From Agrococcus sp. ProA11 (GTDB lineage: Bacteria > Actinomycetota > Actinomycetes > Actinomycetales > Microbacteriaceae), in NCBI RefSeq assembly GCF_039880525.1, contig NZ_CP156989.1, forward strand, positions 1,426,001-1,490,000: a stretch of DNA of 64,000 nucleotides. The letters run 5' to 3'. The stretch's first letter is position 1; each line of letters begins with the position of its first letter. Below, piece after piece: positions 41,278 through 52,621 of this stretch. The position numbers and the translations under genes are program-made. The notes under the pieces were generated by a model that was not told the origin of the DNA, did not search any database, and saw only the letters and a list, made by a program, of their open reading frames with translations.

Positions 41278-41973
41278 CTACTCGCCGAAGCCGTCCGCGG
41301 CGAGTGCTTCGATCGCGGCAAGCGCCTCCCCGGCCTGCGCGCCGGTGGCCTCGAATCGCACGGTGTCGCCCTTGCCGAGGCCCAGCGCGAGCACCCGGAG
41401 CATGCTCTTCGCGTCCACGCCATTGACGGTCACCCGCGCGTCGTAGGCGCTCGCCGTGCGCACGAGTTCGGCCGCGGGCCGCGCGTGCAGCCCGTGCTCG
41501 TTCTGCAGCTCGATGTCCAGCACCGAGCCGTCGTCGGCGGCGGCCGTGGACTCCGTCGACGCGTCGCCGTCGGCTGCGTCCGCGCCTTGCGCGGCAGCCG
41601 ACGGCGCCTGATCCTCCGCAGCCGCGAGCACCTCGTCCAGACCGGCTCCGGATTCGGCGGCGACGGCCGCCGCGACCGCACCCTCGACGATCGGCGCGTC
41701 CGCGATCCTGATCCGCTCGGCATCCTCCGCGAAGTCGAGCGCGGTCTCGGTGGTCAGCACTGCCGAGCCCAGATCGCACAGCACCACGATGCCCGAACCG
41801 CTGTCGGCGGTCGCGAACGCGGCCTGCACCTTGTCGAAGCTCGTGCCGATCCCGCCGTCATCGGTGCCGCCGGCGGCCACGATCGCGACCGACGGCGCCA
41901 TCTGCGCGGCGAGCTCCACGACTCCCTCGGCGATCTTCGCCGAGTGCGAGACGATCACGAGACCGACCGTCAT
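41278..41973 (-). CDS. dhaM: Dihydroxyacetone kinase phosphoryl-donor subunit DhaM (EIIA-Man-like + HPr)
   Basis: A 231-residue PTS protein. The N-terminal EIIA-mannose-like domain has His9 in VSHSAKIAEGV; an Ala-rich linker (residues ~115-145) leads to an HPr-like domain with ELQNEHGLHARPAAELV (phosphorylated His) and VNGVDAKSMLRVLALG. It relays phosphate from PEP via EI to DhaL-bound ADP. No EI domain is fused. Start overlaps the dhaL stop (ATGA). Confidence 0.93.
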   Translation of the reverse strand: MTVGLVIVSHSAKIAEGVVELAAQMAPSVAIVAAGGTDDGGIGTSFDKVQAAFATADSGSGIVVLCDLGSAVLTTETALDFAEDAERIRIADAPIVEGAVAAAVAAESGAGLDEVLAAAEDQAPSAAAQGADAADGDASTESTAAADDGSVLDIELQNEHGLHARPAAELVRTASAYDARVTVNGVDAKSMLRVLALGLGKGDTVRFEATGAQAGEALAAIEALAADGFGE

Positions 41974-42589
41974 GGCGTGTCCGCCGCAGCGCGCAGCACG
42001 AGCGCCGACGACTCTGCGCCTGGGTCGCGGTGGCCGACGGCTCGCTCCCCCAGGTAGGAGGCGCGCCCCTTGTGCGCCACCAGCGGCTCGGTCGCGACTG
42101 CGCCGCGCTCGGCGGCCGCGGCCGCGGCATCCAGCACCGCGCGCACGTCGTCGCCCGCGCCCGCGGCGGCCTCGACCGCCGGGCTCCACGCATCCACCAT
42201 CGTCTTGTCGTTCGGCTCTGCCTTGCCGCGGGCGACGATGCCGTCGCGCGCCGCGCCGAGCACCTCGACCAGTGCGGCTGCGTCCAGCTGCTCGCGATCG
42301 CCGGCGGCCATCGCACCCTTCAGGAAGGCGGTGCCATACAGCGGCCCGGCCGCACCTCCCACCGTGGAGATCAGGGTCGTCGCCACGAGCTTCAGCACTG
42401 CGCCCGGCGTCGCGTCGGCGTCCAAGCCGTCGAGCTTGCCGAGCACCGCCTGGAAGCCGCGATCGAGGTTCTCTCCGTGATCGCCGTCACCGATGGCCCG
42501 ATCGAGTGCGGTCAGCTCGCTCTTGCGCGTGGCGACCTGCGCCGCGATCGCCTCGATCCAACGTCGCGTCCAGGCGCCGTCGAGGCCGC

Positions 42590-42602
<13 letters not shown>
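41970..42602 (-). CDS. dhaL: Dihydroxyacetone kinase ADP-binding subunit DhaL
   Basis: A 210-residue all-helical subunit holding ADP/Mg. [18 protein letters not shown] is the Asp/His Mg-binding motif; [19 protein letters not shown] and the C-terminal [20 protein letters not shown] bind nucleotide. It overlaps dhaK by 13 bases and dhaM by four, so the three are coupled. Confidence 0.95.
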
Positions 42603-43594
<992 letters not shown>

Positions 43595-43680
43595 GGTGGG
43601 CCTCTCGCTCGTGGGATCCATCGTCGGTGCGCCAGCGCCGCTGGCCCGACTTGAGCCCACGCTACGCCCCGGCCGGTGGA

Positions 43681-43695
43681 AACTCGATCCGAGTT
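43681..43695. promoter_or_regulatory. AACTCG-N3-CGAGTT dyad in the dhaK-glpF intergenic region
   Basis: A perfect 6-bp dyad near the middle of the ~215-base divergent spacer between dhaKLM and glpFK. It could bind a shared regulator of glycerol/dihydroxyacetone use. The regulator is not encoded beside it. Confidence 0.35.
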
Positions 43696-43808
43696 GCCAG
43701 AATCCTCATTGCGGTTCCACACCGCGCCCCGATCCGGGGTTACTGTGTGGCTATCGCCCGAGTGGGTGGTCCGGGCGATGCGGCCCGGGAACGAGAAAGC
43801 AGGGACCT

Positions 43809-44582
43809 GTGGATCTGAACATCGGTCTGGTATTCCTCTCCGAGCTGGTCGGCACCGCGATGCTCGTGCTCCTCGGCTGCGGCGTGGTCGCCAACGTCGT
43901 GCTGAAGGGCAACAAGGGCTTCGGTGGCGGCTTCCTGATGATCAACTTCGGATGGGGCCTCGCCGTCTTCTCCGGCGTCGTCGTCGCCATCTACTCCGGC
44001 GCGCACATCAACCCGGCCGTGACCTTCGGCCTGATGGCCAACACGCTCTCGACCGGCGGCGACTACAACTGGGCAGCGCTGCCCGCCTACATCGGCGGTC
44101 AACTGATCGGTGCCTTCATCGGTGCCGTGCTCTGCTGGCTGGCCTACAAGCAGCACTTCGACATCGAGGAGGACCCGGCAGCGAAGCTCGGAACCTTCTC
44201 GACCGGCCCCGGCATCCGCCACTACGGCTGGAACCTCGTCACCGAGATCATCGGCACCTTCGTGCTGGTGTTCGTCGTCATCGGCTTCGGCGCCCAGGGC
44301 GGCGTCGACGAGGGCGTGCCCGCTGGCCTCGCAGCGCTCGGCGCCCTGCCGGTGGCCCTGCTGGTCGTCGGCATCGGCGCCTCGCTCGGTGGCCCGACGG
44401 GCTACGCGATCAACCCGGCGCGCGACCTCGGCCCTCGCATCGCGCACGCGATCCTTCCCATCCAGGGCAAGGGCTCGAGCGACTGGAGCTACGCCTGGGT
44501 CCCGGTCGCTGGACCGATCATCGGCGGCGTGATCGCCGGCCTGACGGCTCCGGTGCTGATCGCGACGCTCGCCGCCGCCTGA
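43809..44582 (+). CDS. glpF: Glycerol facilitator (MIP family aquaglyceroporin)
   Basis: A 257-residue channel with six membrane helices and both NPA-type half-helices: [12 protein letters not shown] and [14 protein letters not shown]. The Asp after the second NPA (NPARD) is the usual mark of aquaglyceroporins. GTG 43809 is preceded by AGGGACCT. Followed by glpK after a hairpin-containing 91-base gap. Confidence 0.94.
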   Translation: MDLNIGLVFLSELVGTAMLVLLGCGVVANVVLKGNKGFGGGFLMINFGWGLAVFSGVVVAIYSGAHINPAVTFGLMANTLSTGGDYNWAALPAYIGGQLIGAFIGAVLCWLAYKQHFDIEEDPAAKLGTFSTGPGIRHYGWNLVTEIIGTFVLVFVVIGFGAQGGVDEGVPAGLAALGALPVALLVVGIGASLGGPTGYAINPARDLGPRIAHAILPIQGKGSSDWSYAWVPVAGPIIGGVIAGLTAPVLIATLAAA

Positions 44583-44588
44583 CCGTCG

Positions 44589-44618
44589 AGAGGAGGGGGT
44601 CCCCGGATCCCCTCCTCT
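44589..44618 (+). terminator. Hairpin between glpF and glpK (partial terminator/attenuator)
   Basis: AGAGGAGGGG and CCCCTCCTCT pair perfectly around a 10-base loop, seven bases after the glpF stop. Because glpK follows on the same strand it may lower glpK expression or protect the glpF mRNA. Confidence 0.55.
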
Positions 44619-44673
44619 TCCTGTTCCGCGCACACACCGCACAGCACATCCATCACCCAACGAAGGAGTTCCG

Positions 44674-46185
44674 GTGAACGACTACGTCATCGCCATCGAC
44701 CAGGGCACGACCTCGACTCGCGCCATCCTCTTCGACCATTCCGGCAGCATCGTCTCGAGCGGCCAGCTCGAGCACGAGCAGATCTTCCCGAAGGCCGGAT
44801 GGGTCGAGCACGACCCCAAGGAGATCTGGAACAACACCCGCGAGGTCATCGGCCAGGCCCTCTCGAAGGCCAATGTCACGCGCCACAACGTGAAGGCCGT
44901 CGGCATCACGAACCAGCGCGAGACCGCCGTGGTCTGGAACAAGAACACGGGTGAGCCGGTCTACAACGCCATCGTGTGGCAGGACACCCGCACCCAGAAG
45001 ATCGTCGACCGGCTGGCCGACGGCGACACCGACCGCTATAAGCGGCAGGTCGGCCTGCCGCTGGCCACGTACTTCTCCGGCACCAAGATCGTCTGGATCC
45101 TCGAGAACGTCGACGGCGCCCGCGAGGCCGCGGAGGCCGGCGATCTGCTCTTCGGCACCACCGACACCTGGGTGCTGTGGAACCTGACCGGCGGCGTGAA
45201 CGGCGGCGTGCACGCGACCGACGTCACGAATGCGTCGCGCACGCTGTTCATGGACCTGGAGACGACCACCTGGAACGACTCGATCCTGGAGGACTTCGGC
45301 GTGCCGAAGTCGATGCTGCCGGAGATCAAGGCGTCCTCGGGTGAGTTCGGCGTCGCGTCCACCGACTCGCTGCTGCGCGAGACGCCCATCACGGGCATCC
45401 TCGGCGACCAGCAGGCCGCCACCTTCGGCCAGGCCGCCTTCGACAAGGGCGAGGCGAAGAACACCTACGGCACGGGCAACTTCCTGATCTTCAACACGGG
45501 CACGGAGATCGTGCACTCGAAGAACGGGCTGCTCACGACGGTCGGCTACAAGATCGGCGACGAGCCCACGCACTACGCGCTCGAGGGATCGATCGCCGTG
45601 ACGGGCTCGCTCATCCAGTGGCTGCGCGACAACCTGGGCCTCATCAAGGACGCCCCGGCGGTGGAGGACCTCGCCAAGACGGTGGACGACAACGGCGGCG
45701 CGTACTTCGTGCCGGCCTTCTCGGGCCTCTTCGCGCCGTACTGGCGGCCTGATGCGCGTGGCGCCCTCGTGGGCATGACGCGGTTCGTCAACAAGGGACA
45801 CATCGCGCGGGCAGCGCTCGAGGCGACGGCGTTCCAGACCGCCGAGGTCGTCGACGCCGTCAACGCCGACTCGGGCGTCGACCTGACGGAGCTGAAGGTC
45901 GACGGCGGCATGATCGCCAACGACACGCTGATGCAGTTCCAGGCCGACGTGCTGCGGGTGCCGGTCATCCGTCCCGTGGTCGCGGAGACGACGGCGCTCG
46001 GCGCGGCGTACGCCGCTGGCCTCGCGGTCGGCTTCTGGAGCTCGCTCGACGAGCTGCGCAACAACTGGCAGGAGGACAGCCGCTGGGAGCCGCAGATGGA
46101 GCAGGAGGCGCGTGACCGCACCTACCGCAACTGGAAGAAGGCAGTGCAGAAGACGCTGGACTGGGTCGACGAAGACGTCGACTGA
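44674..46185 (+). CDS. glpK: Glycerol kinase
   Basis: FGGY-family kinase of 503 residues phosphorylating glycerol taken up by GlpF. Visible are [18 protein letters not shown] at the N-terminus, [60 protein letters not shown] and [19 protein letters not shown]. Full length. GTG start follows GAAGGAG. The missing next step, a glycerol-3-phosphate dehydrogenase, is not in the window. Confidence 0.97.
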   Translation: MNDYVIAIDQGTTSTRAILFDHSGSIVSSGQLEHEQIFPKAGWVEHDPKEIWNNTREVIGQALSKANVTRHNVKAVGITNQRETAVVWNKNTGEPVYNAIVWQDTRTQKIVDRLADGDTDRYKRQVGLPLATYFSGTKIVWILENVDGAREAAEAGDLLFGTTDTWVLWNLTGGVNGGVHATDVTNASRTLFMDLETTTWNDSILEDFGVPKSMLPEIKASSGEFGVASTDSLLRETPITGILGDQQAATFGQAAFDKGEAKNTYGTGNFLIFNTGTEIVHSKNGLLTTVGYKIGDEPTHYALEGSIAVTGSLIQWLRDNLGLIKDAPAVEDLAKTVDDNGGAYFVPAFSGLFAPYWRPDARGALVGMTRFVNKGHIARAALEATAFQTAEVVDAVNADSGVDLTELKVDGGMIANDTLMQFQADVLRVPVIRPVVAETTALGAAYAAGLAVGFWSSLDELRNNWQEDSRWEPQMEQEARDRTYRNWKKAVQKTLDWVDEDVD

Positions 46186-46194
46186 CGGCTGAGC

Positions 46195-46227
46195 GACGAG
46201 GGGGCGGCTGCGGTCGCCCCCTTCGTC
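46195..46227. terminator. Terminator hairpin between convergent glpK and membrane-protein gene
   Basis: GACGAGGGGGCG and CGCCCCCTTCGTC pair with one bulge around an 8-base loop (GCTGCGGT); it lies between two convergent genes and can serve both. Confidence 0.7.
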
Positions 46228-46236
46228 ATGCGCCGG

Positions 46237-47181
46237 TCACACCGCCCGCTGGGTCGGGTCGCTGACCCAGACCGCGGCGGCCGCGACGACGACGATGACC
46301 ATCACGAACCGGGCGGTCGACACGGCGAGCACGATCGACGCCCACCAGTCGTCCTCGGCTGCGAGGCGGCCGCGCGCGGTGGGCTGCTTCGCCGAGATCG
46401 CGATCGCGATCGCGATGATGTCGAAGCCGATGAGCATCGCGACCACCGCGAATCGCCGTCGGTGCAGCTCCCCGGTGCGCGAGGCTCGACCCGAGGCATG
46501 CGGCTCCGCCACGTCCGCGACCGGCAGCAGGGCGCGCATCCAGCCGTCGAGCCACCAGCCGAGCAGCACGAGCCCCAGCAGGAGCAGCAGCATCACGCCG
46601 CGGGTGACCAGCTCGTCGGCCGCGGTGGCGGCCTCCTCCCAGGCGTTGCCCGCGACCCTCGCGCGGACCGCCGGCATCGCACGCGCATAGAAGGCGGCCG
46701 CGGCAGCGGCGTAGCCGAGCGCCACGATGATGATCGTGAGCGGATGCCGCATGCGCACCAGCATCCAGGCGATGATCAGCGCGGCGCCGGCGACGAACTG
46801 CGCAGCATCCAGCGCCCCGTAGGTGGTCGGACCCAGCAGCGTCGTCGACTCCATGAGCACGATCACGGCGCTCGCGGCCCCGTAGAGCACGAGGCAGTAC
46901 AGCGCCGCGACGCGGTAGCCCCGTGAGGCGGGCGCGACGAGCGCCGCGAAGAGCAGCAGCACCAGGCCGATGACGTGCATGGTGACCGCGGGCGCGAGCG
47001 CCGGCGGGCGGTGCAGCAGCAGCGTCAGGCCGTAGGCGGTCAGCAGGCCTCCGAGTGCGAGCGCGATGAGCAGCAGCGACCGCGATGCCCGGTCGGCCCA
47101 GCGCAGCGGCCAGTCGTGCCAGATCTCGTCGCGGCACCAGCTCGTCTGCCGCTGGGCGCGGGGCTGCTCGAGGACGCTCAC
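46237..47181 (-). CDS. Polytopic membrane protein of unknown function
   Basis: A 314-residue protein with about eight hydrophobic segments (for example SLLLIALALGGLLTAYGLTL, VTMHVIGLVLLLFAALVAPA and ALIIAWMLVRMRHPLTIIIV), a short basic loop (HASGRASRTGELHRRR) and no recognisable catalytic motif. The GTG at 47181 overlaps the trpD stop, so it is coupled to trpD. Not recognised as a known transporter. Confidence 0.75.
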   Translation of the reverse strand: MSVLEQPRAQRQTSWCRDEIWHDWPLRWADRASRSLLLIALALGGLLTAYGLTLLLHRPPALAPAVTMHVIGLVLLLFAALVAPASRGYRVAALYCLVLYGAASAVIVLMESTTLLGPTTYGALDAAQFVAGAALIIAWMLVRMRHPLTIIIVALGYAAAAAAFYARAMPAVRARVAGNAWEEAATAADELVTRGVMLLLLLGLVLLGWWLDGWMRALLPVADVAEPHASGRASRTGELHRRRFAVVAMLIGFDIIAIAIAISAKQPTARGRLAAEDDWWASIVLAVSTARFVMVIVVVAAAAVWVSDPTQRAV

Positions 47182-48242
47182 GCGGGGTTCGGGCTCGCGG
47201 CCCTGCGCCACGCCTCGAGCGTCCGCATGGCGGCGCCCGAGTCGATCGCCGCCTCGGCGACGAGGAGCTCCTCGGCGATCCGCTCCTTCATCGGGCGGTC
47301 CTTCTGCCTCGGGTCGCGATCGAGGCGCCACGCCACCAGCGCGGCGGCAGCGTTCAGCACCACGATGTCGCGCACGGCGCCCGCCTCTCCCGCGAGCGTG
47401 CGGCGCACCACCTCGGCATTGTCCTCCGGCGATCCGCCGCGCAGGTCGTCGAGCGATGCGCGTGGGATGCCCAGCTCGCGGGGATCGATGTCGTGCTCGA
47501 CCACGTCGCCGCGCGCCACCTCCCACAGCTCCGAGTGCCCGGTGGTGGTGAGCTCGTCGAGTCCGTCCTCGCCGCGCACCACGAGCGCGGTCGCGCCTCG
47601 CGTGGCGAACACGCCGACGAACTGCTCGATCACGTGCTTGTCGGCGACGCCGACGAGCGACACCTCCGGCCGCGCGGGGTTGACGAGCGGGCCGAGGTAG
47701 TTGAAGACGGTCGGCACGCCCAGCTGCTGCCGCACCGGGCCAGCGTGCCGGAAGCCGGGGTGGAAGCGCGTCGCCCAGGCGAACGAGATGCCTGCCTGCT
47801 CGAGGATCTGTCGCACTCGGGCGGGATCCTCGTCCACCGGCACCAGCCCGAGCGCGTCGAGCACGTCCGAGGCGCCGGATGAGGAGGACACCGCGCGGTT
47901 GCCGTGCTTCAGCACCGGCACGCCGCTCGCGGCGACGACGATGCTGGCGGTGGTCGAGATGTTGACGGTGTGCTGCCGATCGCCGCCGGTGCCGACGATG
48001 TCGACCACGCGCGTCTCCCCCGGCAGCGGCACCGCCGCGGCGAGGATGGCGTCGCGGAATCCGACCAGCTCCTCGGCCACCACGCCCTTCGCGCGCAGCG
48101 CGATCAGGAGGCCCGCGATCTGCGCGTCGGTGGCCTCGCCGGCGACCACTGCAGCCATCGCCCACTCAGCCTGGCGGATGGCGAGATCGTCGCCGTCCAG
48201 CAGCGTCTCGAGCACGACTGGCCAGGTCAAGAGACGATCCAT
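47178..48242 (-). CDS. trpD: Anthranilate phosphoribosyltransferase
   Basis: A 354-residue enzyme of tryptophan synthesis joining anthranilate to [24 protein letters not shown] (PRPP-binding GTGGD, NxST), [20 protein letters not shown] (anthranilate site), [20 protein letters not shown] and [16 protein letters not shown] are all present. Other trp genes are absent, consistent with the detached trpD beside ctaE/qcr seen in many actinobacteria. Divergent from ctaE. Confidence 0.96.
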   Translation of the reverse strand: MDRLLTWPVVLETLLDGDDLAIRQAEWAMAAVVAGEATDAQIAGLLIALRAKGVVAEELVGFRDAILAAAVPLPGETRVVDIVGTGGDRQHTVNISTTASIVVAASGVPVLKHGNRAVSSSSGASDVLDALGLVPVDEDPARVRQILEQAGISFAWATRFHPGFRHAGPVRQQLGVPTVFNYLGPLVNPARPEVSLVGVADKHVIEQFVGVFATRGATALVVRGEDGLDELTTTGHSELWEVARGDVVEHDIDPRELGIPRASLDDLRGGSPEDNAEVVRRTLAGEAGAVRDIVVLNAAAALVAWRLDRDPRQKDRPMKERIAEELLVAEAAIDSGAAMRTLEAWRRAASPNPA

Positions 48243-48310
48243 GGTTGCATCCTATCTTTTTGCGGCACGCTGGCCCCCGGGGCCCAGACCGGCTCCGATC
48301 TGTCACTAGG

Positions 48311-48958
48311 ATGGATCCCGTGTCCACTACTGCGCTCCCCACGTCGCCAGCCTCGGCGCCGATGATCAGGCGGCCGAACACCGTTGCGGTCGGCACGATC
48401 GTCTGGCTCGGCAGCGAGGTCATGTTCTTCGCCGGCCTGTTCGCGATCTACTTCACGCTCCGCTCGATGTCTGGCGATCTGTTCGCCACCGAGGCCGAGA
48501 AGCTGAACGTCATCTTCGCGACCATCAACACGATGATCCTGCTGGCCTCGAGCTTCACCTGCCAGGCAGGCGCGAACGCTGCGGAGCACCACCAGGCGCG
48601 CAAGACCGGCGGGGCGTTCGAGTTCTCCAAGTGGGGCATGATCGAGTGGTTCTACCTGACCTACGCGATGGGCGCCATCTTCGTGGTGCTGCAGGTCTTC
48701 GAGTACTTCGAGCTCATCAGCGACGGCGTCACCCTGTCGTCGAACTCCTACGGCTCGGCCTTCTACCTCACCACCGGCTTCCACGGCCTGCACGTCTCCG
48801 GCGGCCTGTTCGCGTTCCTGTTCGTCATCGGACGCGCCTATGCCGTGAAGCGCTTCGGTCGCAAGGAGGCGACCAGCGCGCACGTGATCTCGTACTACTG
48901 GCACTTCGTCGACGTGGTCTGGATCGGCCTGTACCTCGTCATCTACTGGCTCAAGTAA
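48311..48958 (+). CDS. ctaE: Cytochrome c oxidase subunit III
   Basis: A 215-residue membrane subunit of the aa3 oxidase, with five helices as typical for actinobacterial CtaE. Signatures are [40 protein letters not shown] and [24 protein letters not shown] three codons downstream (48320) is an alternative start. First gene of ctaE-qcrC-qcrA-qcrB, the bcc-aa3 supercomplex locus. Confidence 0.95.
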   Translation: MDPVSTTALPTSPASAPMIRRPNTVAVGTIVWLGSEVMFFAGLFAIYFTLRSMSGDLFATEAEKLNVIFATINTMILLASSFTCQAGANAAEHHQARKTGGAFEFSKWGMIEWFYLTYAMGAIFVVLQVFEYFELISDGVTLSSNSYGSAFYLTTGFHGLHVSGGLFAFLFVIGRAYAVKRFGRKEATSAHVISYYWHFVDVVWIGLYLVIYWLK

Positions 48959-48975
48959 CGGTTGGGTGAATAACG

Positions 48976-49785
48976 TTGGCAACACGCAAGAAGACCGGCC
49001 GCCGGCATCCGCTGGCAAGCGCAGCGATGCTGCTCATCGGGCTCGTCGCGGCGGGTGGAGCATCCGCTGCCGTGAGCACAGTCGCGAACGCGGAGACCAC
49101 CGGCGCCTCCGCGAACGCGCAGTCCCTCTCCGCTCAGGACGGCGCTGAACTGTTCCGCGCGAACTGCGCGTCGTGCCACGGCCTGAACGCCGAGGGCACG
49201 GACAAGGGTACGAGCCTCATCGGCGTCGGCGCCGCATCCGTCAACTTCCAGGTCATGACGGGCCGCATGCCGATGGCGTTCTCCGGCCCGCAGGCGCTGC
49301 AGCGCGACCCGCAGTTCACGCAGGAGCAGTCCGACGCCATGGGCGACTGGATCGCCTCACTGGCACCCGGCCCCGAGCGACCCTCCGACGAGCTACTCGA
49401 CACGTCGCTGGTCTCCGACGAGGAGCTCGCCGAGGGCGGCGTGCTGTTCCGCATCAACTGCGCCATGTGCCACAACGTGGCCGGTGCCGGCGGAGCCCTG
49501 ACAGAGGGCAAGTTCGCGCCGAATCTGCAGGACATCGACGCGGCGCACATCTACGAGGCGATGCTGACCGGCCCGCAGAACATGCCTGTCTTCAACGACA
49601 ACAACATCTCCCCCGAGGAGAAGCGCCAGATCATCGCGTACCTGCACTACCTGGACGACAACCCATCGGTCGGCGGCTTCGACCTCGGCAGTCTCGGCCC
49701 CGTCTCCGAGGGCCTGTTCCTCTGGATCTTCGGTCTCGGCGGCATCGTCGCGATCACGGTCTGGCTGACCTCGAGACCCAACTGA
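48976..49785 (+). CDS. qcrC: Diheme cytochrome c subunit of the bc1-type complex
   Basis: A 269-residue subunit with an N-terminal membrane helix (AAMLLIGLVAAGGASAAVST), two c-type heme sites CASCH (Cys64, Cys67, His68) and CAMCH (Cys162, Cys165, His166), and a C-terminal anchor (GLFLWIFGLGGIVAITVWL). The diheme form replaces soluble cytochrome c in actinobacterial supercomplexes. TTG start. Heme attachment would require CcsB/ResB, encoded at 3-10 kb. Confidence 0.95.
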   Translation: MATRKKTGRRHPLASAAMLLIGLVAAGGASAAVSTVANAETTGASANAQSLSAQDGAELFRANCASCHGLNAEGTDKGTSLIGVGAASVNFQVMTGRMPMAFSGPQALQRDPQFTQEQSDAMGDWIASLAPGPERPSDELLDTSLVSDEELAEGGVLFRINCAMCHNVAGAGGALTEGKFAPNLQDIDAAHIYEAMLTGPQNMPVFNDNNISPEEKRQIIAYLHYLDDNPSVGGFDLGSLGPVSEGLFLWIFGLGGIVAITVWLTSRPN

Positions 49786-49788
49786 TCC

Positions 49789-50928
49789 ATGGCGCAGGAC
49801 ACAGAGAGGAACAGCATGTCGGCTGAAGACCGGTCGGCTCCGGACCAGCACGAGGTCGTGGCCTACGACCGAGGCGCCGCTGTCGAGCAGTCGGACGCAT
49901 TCGTCAACCCGGGACTGCCCCCGCACCGCCCGCGCCAGACGGACCTGCACCCCCACAAGGAGCGCCGCGCTGAGCGCCAGGTGGTCGGCTGGTTCCTGCT
50001 CTCGATGCTCGGCTCGGTGCTCGCGATCGTCGCGTACATCGCCGTGCCGATCGAGATCGGCGACCTGGCGAGCGTGCGCGCGAACAACCTCTTCCTCGGA
50101 CTCAGCATCGCGCTCGCGCTGCTCGGCATCGGCTTCGGCGGCATGCACTGGGCCCGCCAGCTCATGAGCAGCCACGAGGTCGTCGAGGATCGCCACCTCT
50201 CGCGCGGCTCGGCGCCCACCCGTGAGCGCGCCGTCGAGATCTTCCAGCTCGGCGACGAGGAGTCCGGCTTCACGCGCCGCTCGCTCATCCGCAACACCCT
50301 CATCGGTGCCGTGGCGATCCTGCCGCTGCCCGCCGTCGTGCTGTTCCGCGACCTCGCCCCGGCGGAGGACGCCGTCGAGGCCATCTCGAACACGATGTGG
50401 GAGCCGGGCATGCGGCTCGCGCTCGACCCCTCCGGCGCACCGATCAAGGCCGCGGACGTGACGATCGGCTCTGCCTTCCACGTGATCCCGGAGCCGCTCG
50501 CCGAGATCGGCCACAACGAGGGCTACCTCGACCAGAAGGCGCTTGCCTCCGTGCTGCTCGTGCGCGTGCCCACCGAGCGCCTGAACGAGGCACCGGGCCG
50601 TGAGGGCTGGTCGTACGACGGCATCGTCGCGTACTCCAAGATCTGCACGCACGTCGGCTGCCCGGTGGCGCTCTACGAGCAGCAGACGCATCACCTGCTG
50701 TGCCCGTGCCACCAGTCGACCTTCGACGTCACCGAGCACGCCAAGGTGATCTTCGGTCCTGCGAAGCGCCCGCTGCCGCAGCTGCCGATCGCGGTGGACG
50801 ACGAGGGCTACCTCGTCGCGCAGCGCGACTTCACCGAGCCGATCGGTGCATCCTTCTTCGAGCGACTGAACCACGTCGACCCCGAGCACGTGCAGGCGTC
50901 GGCTGCTGAGACGGAGACCCGCGCATGA
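49789..50928 (+). CDS. qcrA: Rieske iron-sulfur subunit of the bc1-type complex
   Basis: A 379-residue protein with three membrane helices (actinobacterial type) and a C-terminal Rieske domain: CTHVGCPV (Cys286, His288) and CPCHQSTFD (Cys305, His308) bind the 2Fe-2S cluster; Cys291 and Cys307 can form the disulfide. A twin-Arg-like RRSLIRNTLIGA precedes the third helix. Stop overlaps qcrB (ATGA). ATG 49816 is an alternative start. Confidence 0.95.
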   Translation: MAQDTERNSMSAEDRSAPDQHEVVAYDRGAAVEQSDAFVNPGLPPHRPRQTDLHPHKERRAERQVVGWFLLSMLGSVLAIVAYIAVPIEIGDLASVRANNLFLGLSIALALLGIGFGGMHWARQLMSSHEVVEDRHLSRGSAPTRERAVEIFQLGDEESGFTRRSLIRNTLIGAVAILPLPAVVLFRDLAPAEDAVEAISNTMWEPGMRLALDPSGAPIKAADVTIGSAFHVIPEPLAEIGHNEGYLDQKALASVLLVRVPTERLNEAPGREGWSYDGIVAYSKICTHVGCPVALYEQQTHHLLCPCHQSTFDVTEHAKVIFGPAKRPLPQLPIAVDDEGYLVAQRDFTEPIGASFFERLNHVDPEHVQASAAETETRA

Positions 50929-52511
50929 CCTCCACCGCCACGCGTCCCTCGCTGACCGCGAAGGCATCGAACTACCTCGACGAGCGCACCAGCATGTCGA
51001 CCATGGTCGCCGCGCTCGGCCGCAAGGTCTTCCCCGACCACTGGTCGTTCATGCTCGGCGAGGTCATCCTCTACTCCTTCGTCGCGATCCTGCTCTCCGG
51101 CACGTTCCTGACGTTCTTCTTCGAGCCGTCGATGACGGCCGTGGAGTACCACGGCTCCTACGTGCCGCTCAAGGGCCTCGAGATGTCGGCGGCGTACGCA
51201 TCCGCGCTCGACCTCTCCTTCGACATCCGCGGCGGGCTGCTCATGCGGCAGCTGCACCACTGGGCCGCGCTGCTGTTCATCGCCGCGATCGGCCTGCACA
51301 TGCTGCGCGTGTTCTTCACCGGCGCCTTCCGCAAGCCGCGCGAGATCAACTGGGTGATCGGCTTCGTGCTCTTCATCCTCGCGATGGCCGAGGGCTTCAC
51401 CGGCTACTCGCTCCCCGACGACCTGCTCTCGGGCAACGGCCTCGCCATCATCAACGGCATGGTCAAGGGCATCCCGATCATCGGCACCTGGATCTCGTAC
51501 CTGCTGTTCGGCGGCATCTTCCCGGGCCACGAGATCGTGCCGCGCCTGTTCGTGCTGCACATCATGCTGCTGCCGGCGCTGGTGATCGCCTTCATCGGCA
51601 TCCACATGGTGCTGCTGATCGTGAACAAGCACACGCAGTTCGCGGGCCCCGGCAAGACCAACGACAACGTCGTCGGCGCGCCGATCATGCCGCTGTTCGC
51701 GGCCAAGGCCGGCTCGTTCTTCTTCATCGTCTTCGGCATCCTGGTGGCGATGGCGTCGACCTTCACGATCCTGCCGCTGTGGGACTTCGGGCCCTATGAT
51801 CCATCGCCGGTCTCCGCCGGCACCCAGCCGGACTGGTACATCGGCTTCGCCGACGGCGCGCTCAGACTTGCGCCGGGTCTGGAGTCCGAGATCTTCGGCC
51901 TGACCCTGTCGTGGAACATCCTGCTGCCCATGGCGGTGCTCGGCGCCTTTATCGTGCTCGTGATGTTCTATCCCTTCATCGAGGCGTGGATCACGGGCGA
52001 CAAGCGCGAGCACCACATCGCCGAGCGTCCCCGCAACAACCCGACGCGCACCGCGATCGGCTCCGCCGGCGTCTGGTTCTACGCGATCCTGTGGGCCGCG
52101 GCCTCGTCCGACCTCATCGCGACGCACTTCAACCTCAACGTGTTCCAGGTGACCTGGGCGCTGCAGGCGATGCTCATCGTCGGCACCGTGATCGTCTACT
52201 TCCTGGCGAAGCGCATCGCGATCGGCCTGCAGAAGAAGGATCGCGAGATCCTGCTGCACGGCTACGAGACCGGCAACATCCGCCGCCTCCCCGGTGGTGC
52301 GTACATCGAGGTGCACGAGCCGCTCGACGAGTACCAGTCGTGGAAGCTCAAGGCCTTCGAGAGCTACGAGCCGGTGATGGTGCGACCGAACGCCGACGGC
52401 AAGATCACCGCCGGCACGCACATGCGCGCGGCGCTCACCCGCTGGTTCTTCGAGGACCGCATCGCGCCGGTCACGCGCGGCGAGCTCGAGGCCGCGAAGC
52501 ACGACCACTAG
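50925..52511 (+). CDS. qcrB: Cytochrome b subunit of the bc1-type complex
   Basis: A 528-residue membrane subunit with the heme-ligating His pairs in LLMRQLHHWAALLFIAAIGL and VPRLFVLHIMLLPALVIAFI, NWVIGFVLFILAMAEGFTGY, and the quinol-site PDW-type motif in GTQPDWYIGFADGALRL. The C-terminal extension (LKAFESYEPVMVRPNADGKI) is typical of actinobacteria. Confidence 0.96.
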   Translation: MTSTATRPSLTAKASNYLDERTSMSTMVAALGRKVFPDHWSFMLGEVILYSFVAILLSGTFLTFFFEPSMTAVEYHGSYVPLKGLEMSAAYASALDLSFDIRGGLLMRQLHHWAALLFIAAIGLHMLRVFFTGAFRKPREINWVIGFVLFILAMAEGFTGYSLPDDLLSGNGLAIINGMVKGIPIIGTWISYLLFGGIFPGHEIVPRLFVLHIMLLPALVIAFIGIHMVLLIVNKHTQFAGPGKTNDNVVGAPIMPLFAAKAGSFFFIVFGILVAMASTFTILPLWDFGPYDPSPVSAGTQPDWYIGFADGALRLAPGLESEIFGLTLSWNILLPMAVLGAFIVLVMFYPFIEAWITGDKREHHIAERPRNNPTRTAIGSAGVWFYAILWAAASSDLIATHFNLNVFQVTWALQAMLIVGTVIVYFLAKRIAIGLQKKDREILLHGYETGNIRRLPGGAYIEVHEPLDEYQSWKLKAFESYEPVMVRPNADGKITAGTHMRAALTRWFFEDRIAPVTRGELEAAKHDH

Positions 52512-52522
52512 CGACGATCGAC

Positions 52523-52560
52523 GCGAAGCAGGGCCCGGGGCGACCCGGGCCCTGCTTCGC
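52523..52560 (+). terminator. Strong intrinsic terminator of the ctaE-qcrCAB operon
   Basis: A perfect 17-bp stem (GCGAAGCAGGGCCCGGG and complement) with a GCGA loop, 11 bases after qcrB. No T-run follows. Confidence 0.85.
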
Positions 52561-52621
52561 GCTCCCGGCGGCTGGAATGCGGCGCGTGGCCGGGCGTTGG
52601 TCTGGGTGGAGAGGACACAGC

